Assembly: GCA_021784255.1 (NCBI GenBank)
Contig: JAJXSZ010000199.1
Span: forward strand, 1 to 5,760
Reading direction: 5' to 3'
Length of the DNA stretch: 5,760 nucleotides
DNA from: Pseudomonadota bacterium
Lineage (GTDB): Bacteria; Pseudomonadota; Alphaproteobacteria; Acetobacterales; Acetobacteraceae
The translations under genes were made by a program, and so were the position numbers. Below the pieces are notes generated by a model that saw only the letters and a program-made list of their open reading frames with translations, was not told where the DNA came from and searched no databases. Below, one piece after another: positions 1 through 5,200 of this stretch; positions within the stretch are counted from its first letter, which is position 1, and each line of letters opens with the position of its first letter.

Positions 1-1
1 G

Positions 2-703
2 ACGCTCAACCGCTTCTTCGCGCTGCACTACCTGCTGCCTTTCGTGCTGTTCGCCGTGCTGGCGCTGCATGTGGCGGCGCTGCACGTGACCGGCTCGAAC
101 AACCCGCTGGGCATCGAGGTTAAGGGACCGCAGGATACCGTACCCTTCCACCCGTATTACACGGTGAAGGACAGCGTCGGGCTCTGCGTGTTCTTCCTGA
201 TCTACGCCGCCGTGGTGTTCTTCGCGCCGCGGTTCTTCATGGCGCCGGACAACTTCATCCCCGCCAACCCGCTGCAGACGCCGCCCGAGATCGTGCCGGA
301 ATGGTACTTCCTGCCGTTCTACGCGATCCTGCGCTCGGTGCCGAACAAGCTGGGCGGTGTGGTGCTGATGTTCTCTTCGATCCTGGTGCTGTTCGTGCTG
401 CCCTGGCTCGACACCTCCAAGGTAAGGAGCGCGCGCTTCCGCCCGATGTACCGGCCGTTCATCTTCCTGCTGCTGGTCGCGCTGGTCGTGCTGGGCGAGG
501 TCGGCGCACACAAGCCGGAAGGCATCTGGGTGCTACTCGGACGCCTGGCGACCACCTACTACTTCTTTCATTTCCTCGTGATCCTGCCGGTCCTGGGCAA
601 GATCGAGAAACCGCTGCCGCTGCCGGAGAGCATCGGCAAGCCGGTGCTGGGCGGCGGCCCGGTGCCCGGCGGGGCCGCGGCCAAGCCGATGGAGCATGCG
701 TGA
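2..703 (+). CDS. petB: Cytochrome b of the bc1 complex, C-terminal part (5' end off window)
   Basis: This is the membrane-embedded, diheme quinol-oxidising subunit of ubiquinol:cytochrome c reductase. About 233 residues are visible, whereas full-length proteins have roughly 400-430, so the first helices and the first ligand of each heme lie off the left edge. The first visible codons hold helix D with His9 in ALHYLLP and His23 in LALHV. Their 14-residue spacing matches the second axial ligands of hemes bL and bH. The quinol-oxidation (Qo) motif PEWY is encoded at 296-307. Later hydrophobic segments match helices E (VFFLIYAAVVFF), F (VVLMFSSILVLFVLPW), G (FIFLLLVALVVL) and H (YYFFHFLVILPVL). 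The tail is rich in Pro, Gly and Ala and ends MEHA. The reading frame is open to the window edge, so the in-frame GTG at 44 is internal and not a start. The TGA stop overlaps the petC ATG by one base, which implies translational coupling. Nothing looks broken. Confidence 0.97.
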   Translation, partial: TLNRFFALHYLLPFVLFAVLALHVAALHVTGSNNPLGIEVKGPQDTVPFHPYYTVKDSVGLCVFFLIYAAVVFFAPRFFMAPDNFIPANPLQTPPEIVPEWYFLPFYAILRSVPNKLGGVVLMFSSILVLFVLPWLDTSKVRSARFRPMYRPFIFLLLVALVVLGEVGAHKPEGIWVLLGRLATTYYFFHFLVILPVLGKIEKPLPLPESIGKPVLGGGPVPGGAAAKPMEHA

Positions 704-1473
704 TGCGCCCGTTCATCCTCGCCCCCCTCGTCGCCGCGGGCCTCGCGGCCCTGACCCTGGCGTTTCCCGGTAGCGCCCGGGCCCAGGAAACCCCGGTGCC
801 GCACCTCAACTGGAGCTTCGAGGGGCCGTTCGGCACCTATGACCGCGCCGCCGCGCAGCGGGGTCTGCAGGTCTACAAGGAAGTCTGCTCGGCCTGCCAT
901 TCGATGCAGTACGTGCATTTCCGCGACCTCGCCGGAATCGGCCTCTCCCCGGCGCAGATCAAGGCGATCGCCGCCTCCGTCGACGTGCCGACGATCAAGG
1001 CGGACGGCTCGCCGGGCACGCGCCCGGGCCTGCCCTCCGACGCCTTCCCGAGCCCGTTCCCCAACGACGTCGCGGCCGCGGCCGCCAACGATGGTACGAT
1101 TCCACCCGACCAGTCGCAGCTGGTGGACGCGCGCGCCGGCGGGCCCGACTACATCTACGCCATCCTCACCGGCTACGTGAAACCGCCCAAGGGCATGCAC
1201 ATCGCCTCCGGGCTCTACTACAACGAGTATTTCCCCGGCCACCTGATCCACATGCCGCAGCCGCTGCAGGCGGACCAGGTCACCTACGCGGACGGCACGA
1301 AAGCCACCATCGATCAGGAGGCGAAGGACGTCACGACGTTCCTCGCGTTCGCCTCCAATCCGGAGCTGGAGGCTCGCAAGCGCATGGGCGCGCACATCGT
1401 GCTCTTCCTCGCCCTGCTCGCGGGGGTCACCTATGTGGTGAAGCGCAAGGTCTGGGCGGACGTCGAACACTAG
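703..1473 (+). CDS. petC: Cytochrome c1, heme-c subunit of the bc1 complex
   Basis: This 256-residue cytochrome c1 carries electrons from the Rieske protein to soluble cytochrome c on the periplasmic face. The N-terminus MRPFILAPLVAAG is a Sec signal peptide, with likely cleavage after ARA (residue 27). The covalent heme motif CSACH is at residues 62-66, giving thioether cysteines 62 and 65 and axial His66. The sixth ligand is most likely Met184 in LIHMPQPL, following the family motif YYNEYFPGH. The segment IPPDQSQLVDAR also matches the family. One membrane anchor lies at about residues 229-246 and is followed by a basic KRK stop-transfer. The ATG overlaps the petB stop (TGATG). A GGAG Shine-Dalgarno at 691-694 sits 8 bases upstream, so the start is secure. 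The same frame is open further upstream but has no cytochrome homology there. The size is close to family norms and no key residue is missing. Confidence 0.97.
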   Translation: MRPFILAPLVAAGLAALTLAFPGSARAQETPVPHLNWSFEGPFGTYDRAAAQRGLQVYKEVCSACHSMQYVHFRDLAGIGLSPAQIKAIAASVDVPTIKADGSPGTRPGLPSDAFPSPFPNDVAAAAANDGTIPPDQSQLVDARAGGPDYIYAILTGYVKPPKGMHIASGLYYNEYFPGHLIHMPQPLQADQVTYADGTKATIDQEAKDVTTFLAFASNPELEARKRMGAHIVLFLALLAGVTYVVKRKVWADVEH

Positions 1474-1484
1474 GCGCGACGACG

Positions 1485-2378
1485 ATGCCCTCGCCGGCGG
1501 GGTCCCGCGTGCACCCCGTGATCGGCATCATCGGCGGCTCCGGGCTTTACGATATCCCGGGGCTCGCCGAGCGGCGCTGGCATAAGGTCGCCACCCCCTG
1601 GGGCGATCCCTCGGACGAGATTCTCGAGGGGCGGCTGGGGGCGGTGCGCTGCCTGTTCCTGCCGCGGCATGGGCGGGGGCATGCGCTCTCGCCCTCCGAC
1701 CTCAACTACCGCGCCAATATCGACGCGCTGAAGCGCCTCGGCGCGACGGAGGTGGTCTCACTTTCGGCGGTCGGCAGCCTGCGCGAGGCGATGCCACCGG
1801 GGCATTTCGTCATTGTCGACCAGTTCGTCGACCGCAGCTTCGCGCGCGCCAAGAGCTTCTTCGGCCGCGGCTGCGTCGCGCATGTCTCGATGGCGCATCC
1901 GGTCTGCGCGCGTCTCGGCGATACGCTGGAAACGGCGGCGAAGGCGATCGGCCTGCCAGTGACGCGCGGCGGCACCTACCTGGTGATGGAGGGACCGCAG
2001 TTCAGCACCAGGGCGGAGAGCGAACTCTATCGCAGCTGGGGCTGCTCGGTGATCGGCATGACCAACATGCCGGAGGCCAAGCTCGCCCGCGAGGCCGAGC
2101 TTTGCTACGCGACCGTGGCGATGGTCACGGACTACGATTGCTGGCATCCCGACCACGACCACGTAACCGTCGAGATGGTCATCCGCGTGCTGGGCGAGAA
2201 CGCCGACAACGCCCGCAGGCTGGTGGCGGAGGCGGTGCCGGCGCTGGGCCATGCGCGGGCCGCCTGCCCCTGCGGTTGCGACCGTGCGCTCGACCATGCG
2301 CTGATCACCGCCGAGAAAGTACGCGACGCCGGGCTGATGCAGAAACTCGACGCCGTCGCCCGGCGGGTCCTGTCCTAG
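1485..2378 (+). CDS. mtnP: S-methyl-5'-thioadenosine phosphorylase
   Basis: The enzyme phosphorolyses 5'-methylthioadenosine, the by-product of polyamine and homoserine-lactone synthesis, to adenine and 5-methylthioribose-1-phosphate in the methionine salvage pathway. It acts in the cytoplasm. The 297-residue product belongs to the PNP/MTAP family. Visible motifs are the phosphate loop IIGGSGLYD (15-23), RHGRGH (61-66), NYRAN (74-78), SAVGSL (94-99), GPQFSTRAES (170-179) and GMTNMPEAKLAREAELCY (191-208). VTDYDCW (214-220) supplies Asp216 and Asp218, the pair typical of adenine-specific MTAP rather than guanine/hypoxanthine PNP. A C-terminal CPCGC (261-265) recalls the CxC motif of some archaeal MTAP enzymes; any disulfide role here is inference. 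The gene begins 11 bases after petC, so co-transcription with petABC is likely. The start is uncertain: GTG at 1509 (289 residues) has a better ribosome-binding site than ATG at 1485. No adenine phosphoribosyltransferase gene follows. Confidence 0.94.
   Translation: MPSPAGSRVHPVIGIIGGSGLYDIPGLAERRWHKVATPWGDPSDEILEGRLGAVRCLFLPRHGRGHALSPSDLNYRANIDALKRLGATEVVSLSAVGSLREAMPPGHFVIVDQFVDRSFARAKSFFGRGCVAHVSMAHPVCARLGDTLETAAKAIGLPVTRGGTYLVMEGPQFSTRAESELYRSWGCSVIGMTNMPEAKLAREAELCYATVAMVTDYDCWHPDHDHVTVEMVIRVLGENADNARRLVAEAVPALGHARAACPCGCDRALDHALITAEKVRDAGLMQKLDAVARRVLS
1496..1511 (+). promoter_or_regulatory. Candidate ribosome-binding site and alternative GTG start of mtnP
   Basis: A purine-rich GGCGGGG at 1496-1502 ends six bases before an in-frame GTG at 1509. 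Starting there gives an N-terminus of MHPVIGIIGGSG, the short lead-in usual for MTAP proteins. The ATG at 1485 has only a weak AGG overlapping the petC stop. The match to the anti-Shine-Dalgarno sequence is imperfect in such GC-rich DNA, so this is a plausible alternative and not a firm call. Confidence 0.4.
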
Positions 2379-2431
2379 AGCCATATCCGGCCAGACGGAA
2401 CCATCGGGCCGGGTTTCCTGCTCCAGGAAAC
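2378..2431 (+). repeat. Compound hairpin directly after the mtnP stop
   Basis: Starting on the last base of the mtnP TAG, ATCCGGCC (2385-2392) can pair with GGCCGGGT (2407-2414) through one wobble. Flanking GAGC (2378-2381) and GCTC (2420-2423) form an outer clamp. An alternative stem is perfect: GTTTCCTG (2413-2420), loop CTC, CAGGAAAC (2424-2431). It overlaps the first stem by two bases, so the two are mutually exclusive. No T-run follows, so it is not a canonical intrinsic terminator, although it may still end or protect the petBC-mtnP transcript. The layout (TAGAGC, then a CCGG stem, then GCTC) resembles dispersed palindromic repeats common between alphaproteobacterial genes. That family link is inference. 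Confidence 0.6.
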
Positions 2432-2440
2432 TCAGGAGCT

Positions 2441-2499
2441 TGAGCAACTTATCTCCGGTCTGCCTGAACCCGACAGGCCGACAGACCGGCGGTTGCTCC
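2441..2499 (+). repeat. Imperfect inverted repeat, copy 1, upstream of nrdJ
   Basis: Outer arms are GAGCAAC (2442-2448) and GTTGCTC (2492-2498). Inner arms are CCGGTCTG (2455-2462) and CAGACCGG (2482-2489). A further CCTG/CAGG (2463-2466 with 2474-2477) closes around a short loop. The extra ATCT on the left side and CCGA/CG on the right form internal bulges. It is clearly related to the palindrome downstream of nrdJ at 4939-5001: GAGCAACTT is identical, and CCGGTCTGCCTGAACC differs from its counterpart at two of 16 positions. It lies about 120 bases before the nrdJ start, within a 241-bp intergenic stretch where I could identify no promoter, cobalamin riboswitch or NrdR box. Confidence 0.8.
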
Positions 2500-2619
2500 A
2501 GACCCGTTTCAGCCACGCCGCGCGTCGGGGCGGGCCGGGGTACGCCGATTCCCGCCCGGTAATCCGCGCTCCGACTCGTAACATTTGCGGCGCGGCGCCG
2601 CCGGCGCGATCATAGGCAG

Positions 2620-4941
2620 ATGGACTCGCACAGCGACGCTTTTCTCGGCTCCATCGCCGCCGACATTGCCCCGATCTCGCGCCAGGTCTGGGACGCGAAA
2701 TACCGCCACCGCGACGCCGATGGCGTGCCCGTCGATCGCACCGTCGAGGACAGCTGGCGACGCGTCGCGCGCGCGCTGGCCGAAGCGGAAAAGGAGCCGG
2801 CGGTCTGGGAGCCCCGGTTCTACGAGGCGCTGCGCGACTTCCGCTTCCTGCCGGCGGGCCGGATCCTCGCCGGATCAGGCACCGCACGGCGGGTGACGCT
2901 GTTCAACTGCTTCGTCATGGGCACGATCGAGGACGACCTCGGCGCCATCTTCACGCATCTGCGCGAGGCAGCCCTGACGATGCAGCAGGGCGGCGGGATC
3001 GGCTATGATTTCTCGACCCTGCGGCCGCGCGGCGCGCCGGTGCGCGGCGTGGGCGCCGATGCCTCGGGCCCGCTCTCGTTCATGGACGTGTGGGACGCGA
3101 TGTGCCGCACCATCATGTCCGCCGGCGCGCGGCGCGGCGCGATGATGGCGACCATGCGCTGCGACCATCCCGACATCGAGGACTTCATCGCCGCCAAGCG
3201 CGAGGCCGGGCGGCTGCGCAACTTCAACCTCTCGGTGCTGGTGACCGACGCGTTCATGCGCGCGGTGGACGCCGATGCGGACTGGCCGCTGGTGTTCGGC
3301 GGGCGGACCTTCCGCACTCTCCGCGCCAAGGCCCTGTTCGACGCCATCACGCGCGCGACCTACGACTACGCGGAACCGGGCGTGATCTTCATCGACCGCA
3401 TCAACGCCCGCAACAATCTTTACTATTGCGAAACAATCAGCGCCACCAACCCTTGCGGCGAGCAGCCGCTGCCGCCCTACGGCGCCTGCCTGCTCGGCTC
3501 GATCAATCTCGCTCGCCTGGTGTGCGACGCATTCACGCCCGAGGCGAGGATCGACGAGACCGAGCTCGCGCAGCTGGTCGGCATGGCCGTGCGCATGATG
3601 GACAACACCATCGAGATCTCGGGCTTCCCGCTCGAGGCGCAGGCACGCGAGGCGGAGGCGAAGCGGCGGATCGGGCTCGGCATCACCGGGCTGGCGGATG
3701 CGCTGATGATGTGCGGGCTGCGCTATGGCACGGCCGAGGCGGCGCGGGTCGCCGGCGATTGGGCGCGCCAGATCGAGCGCGCCGCCTATCTCGCCTCGGT
3801 CGGGCTGGCGCAGGAAAAGGGCGCGTTCGCGCTGTTCGACCGCGACGCCTACCTGGCCGGCGAGACCATCCGCGGGCTCGACGAGGATGTGCGCGAGGGG
3901 ATCCGCGAGCACGGCATCCGCAACGCGCTGCTGACCTCGGTCGCGCCGACCGGGACGATCTCGCTGGTCGCCGACAACGTCTCGAGCGGCATCGAGCCGG
4001 TGTTCGCGCTCGCCTACACGCGCAAGGTGCTGCAGCCGGATGGCTCGCGGGTGGAGGAGGAGGTTTCGGACTATGCGCTGCGGCTATACCGCGCGCGGTT
4101 CGGGCAGGAGGCGACGCTGCCCGACTGCTTCGTCACCGCCCAGGACCTGACGCCGGCGGAGCACGTGCGCATGCAGGCCGCCGTGCAGCGGCATGTCGAC
4201 AGCGCGATCTCCAAGACCGTGAATGTGCCGCGCGACATCGGCTTCGCGGCGTTTCAGGAAGTCTATCTCGACGCCTATCGCAGCGGCTGCAAGGGCTGCA
4301 CCACCTACCGGCCCAACGACATCACCGGCTCCGTGCTCGAGGTGAAGGAGGCGTCGGCCCCTGCTCCCGCCGCGGTGCCGGCAACGCCGGTGGCGCTGCC
4401 GGCAGCGAGCGTGGCGAGCCTCGCCGCGAGCGGGCCGGAACTGATGCTGCGCGCCGAGAAGCTCAACGGCGCGACCTACAAGCTCCGCTGGCCCGATTCC
4501 GTGCACGCGATGTACGTCACCATCAACGACATCGAGCAGGACGGGTTGCGCCGGCCGTTCGAGATCTTCATCAACTCGAAGAACCTCGAGCATTACGCCT
4601 GGGTGGTCGCGCTGACGCGGATGATCAGCGCCGTGTTCCGCCGCGGCGGCGATGTCGGCTTCGTCGCGGAGGAGCTGAAGCAGGTGTTCGATCCGCGCGG
4701 CGGACAATGGAGCGGCGGGCGCTACGTCCCCTCGCTGGTCGCGGCGATCGGCGATGTGATCGAGCGGCACATGCGCGAGATCGGCTTCCTGCGCGACGAG
4801 GAGACGCTGCACGTCGAGACGGCATCGCCGGCGGTGGCGACGTTCCTCGGCCCGCTCTGCCCGAAATGCAGCCAGCCTGGCCTGGTCCGCGAATCCGGCT
4901 GCCTCACCTGCCAGCACTGCGGCTGGTCGAAGTGCAGCTAG
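2620..4941 (+). CDS. nrdJ: Adenosylcobalamin-dependent (class II) ribonucleotide reductase
   Basis: This cytoplasmic 773-residue enzyme reduces ribonucleotides (probably diphosphates) to deoxyribonucleotides using coenzyme B12 as radical source, so it works with or without oxygen. FNC at 95-97 supplies Cys97. NPCGE at 277-281 supplies Asn277, thiyl-radical Cys279 and Glu281. Cys290 in YGACLLGSINL lies 11 residues on, the same spacing as in Lactobacillus leichmannii and Thermotoga class II enzymes, and Cys97/Cys290 should be the substrate-reducing pair. PTGTIS is at 443-448 and CKGCTTYRP at 557-565. An Ala/Pro-rich linker (about 577-604) leads to a TSCPD domain (about 606-720). The tail has CPKC (747-750) and CLTC (761-764), probable zinc ligands, then CGWSKC (767-772), whose C-x4-C matches the redox shuttle at the NrdA C-terminus. 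There is no N-terminal ATP-cone. The ATG has a weak AGG only three bases upstream. Hairpins flank both ends, suggesting a single-gene transcript. Confidence 0.96.
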   Translation: MDSHSDAFLGSIAADIAPISRQVWDAKYRHRDADGVPVDRTVEDSWRRVARALAEAEKEPAVWEPRFYEALRDFRFLPAGRILAGSGTARRVTLFNCFVMGTIEDDLGAIFTHLREAALTMQQGGGIGYDFSTLRPRGAPVRGVGADASGPLSFMDVWDAMCRTIMSAGARRGAMMATMRCDHPDIEDFIAAKREAGRLRNFNLSVLVTDAFMRAVDADADWPLVFGGRTFRTLRAKALFDAITRATYDYAEPGVIFIDRINARNNLYYCETISATNPCGEQPLPPYGACLLGSINLARLVCDAFTPEARIDETELAQLVGMAVRMMDNTIEISGFPLEAQAREAEAKRRIGLGITGLADALMMCGLRYGTAEAARVAGDWARQIERAAYLASVGLAQEKGAFALFDRDAYLAGETIRGLDEDVREGIREHGIRNALLTSVAPTGTISLVADNVSSGIEPVFALAYTRKVLQPDGSRVEEEVSDYALRLYRARFGQEATLPDCFVTAQDLTPAEHVRMQAAVQRHVDSAISKTVNVPRDIGFAAFQEVYLDAYRSGCKGCTTYRPNDITGSVLEVKEASAPAPAAVPATPVALPAASVASLAASGPELMLRAEKLNGATYKLRWPDSVHAMYVTINDIEQDGLRRPFEIFINSKNLEHYAWVVALTRMISAVFRRGGDVGFVAEELKQVFDPRGGQWSGGRYVPSLVAAIGDVIERHMREIGFLRDEETLHVETASPAVATFLGPLCPKCSQPGLVRESGCLTCQHCGWSKCS

Positions 4942-5001
4942 AGCAACTTCCGGTCCGCCTGAGCCGTCCGGCTCGGGCGGACCGGAGCTGAGTTGCTCTG
5001 G
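4939..5001 (+). repeat. Long inverted repeat, copy 2, overlapping the nrdJ stop codon
   Basis: A near-perfect stem-loop begins in the nrdJ TAG. Outer arms are AGAGCAACT (4940-4948) and AGTTGCTCT (4991-4999), extendable by a T-G wobble. Inner arms of 17 bp are 4949-4965 and 4970-4986, with one G-T wobble at 4960/4975. The loop is GTCC (4966-4969) and a four-base bulge GCTG (4987-4990) interrupts the right side. This gives about 26 paired bases per arm. No T-run follows, so rho-independent termination is not obvious, but a stem this strong between convergent genes could block transcription from both sides or protect the mRNA 3' end. It is a sibling of the element at 2441-2499, implying a dispersed repeat family and not a private terminator. 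Confidence 0.9.
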
Positions 5002-5013
5002 ATGCCAAGTTTG

Positions 5014-5054
5014 CTGGACCAGGACATCCGGCCAGACAATTCGATCTGGTCCGG
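5014..5054. repeat. Second hairpin between nrdJ and tRNA-Met
   Basis: CCGGCCAGA (5028-5036) can pair with TCTGGTCCGG (5045-5054) with one bulged T at 5050. Alternatively, GGACCAG (5016-5022) pairs perfectly with CTGGTCC (5046-5052). The 12-mer ATCCGGCCAGAC at 5026-5037 is identical to 2385-2396 after mtnP, so both intergenic regions carry the same two sequence modules, in the opposite order. Read on the minus strand, the hairpin begins about 30 bases past the tRNA 3' end and might help end that transcript. No T-run is present. Confidence 0.6.
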
Positions 5055-5085
5055 TATGGCGCCGGCGATCGACCGCGGGGAAAGG

Positions 5086-5160
5086 TGGTAGCGGCGGGCG
5101 GATTTGAACCACCGACCAAGGGATTATGATTCCCCTGCTCTACCGCTGAGCTACGCCGCC
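5086..5160 (-). tRNA. tRNA-Met, anticodon CAU, elongator type
   Basis: The reverse complement folds into a complete 75-base cloverleaf with encoded CCA (5086-5088). The acceptor stem is GGCGGCG/CGCCGCT with a G1-U72 wobble. T8-A9 precedes the D-arm GCTC-AGCGGTA-GAGC. The anticodon stem GGGGA/TCCCT encloses loop ATCATAA, with anticodon CAT at 5126-5128. The T-arm is GGCGG-type pairing around TTCAAAT. An initiator tRNA is excluded because it would have a 1-72 mismatch and three G-C pairs closing the anticodon loop. The AAUCAUAAUCC context and GUAGCUC start match alphaproteobacterial elongator tRNA-Met better than tRNA-Ile(CAU), the lysidine-modified isoacceptor, though that alternative needs a covariance model to close. 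It lies 40 bases downstream of mnmA on the same strand, with no strong terminator between, so it could be processed from the mnmA transcript. Confidence 0.93.
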
Positions 5161-5200
5161 ACAGGGTCGGGCGCGGACTTAGCGGCGCCGCGCGGTGAGG

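Noticed and set aside
301..702. Upstream in-frame extension of petC into petB
   Set aside because: The frame is open but encodes Arg/Ala-rich sequence with no homology. The signal peptide and Shine-Dalgarno fix the start at 703.
568..1470. A 300-codon antisense frame over petB/petC
   Set aside because: It mirrors the codon structure of cytochrome c1 and has no domain features or convincing translation start of its own.
2588..2610. GC-rich GGCGCC-centred palindrome just before nrdJ as an operator
   Set aside because: Short GC palindromes are common by chance here, and no regulator consensus is recognisable.
2875..3912. A 345-codon open frame antisense to nrdJ
   Set aside because: It is a complement shadow with His/Arg/Ala-biased composition and no recognisable motif. 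Long antisense frames are expected at this GC content.
3090..4991. A 633-codon open frame on the plus strand inside nrdJ
   Set aside because: It is a frame-shifted shadow of nrdJ in GC-rich DNA. Its product is dominated by Arg, Ala and Gly with no motifs, while the nrdJ frame carries every family signature.
5086..5160. Initiator tRNA-fMet or tRNA-Ile(CAU) instead of elongator tRNA-Met
   Set aside because: The 1-72 position is a G-U pair and the anticodon stem lacks the three closing G-C pairs of an initiator. The loop and acceptor context match elongator Met better than the Ile2 isoacceptor.
5171..5193. GCGCGG/CCGCGC hairpin between mnmA and tRNA-Met as a terminator
   Set aside because: The stem is only six bases with an 11-base loop and no T-run, so it is not distinguishable from background.
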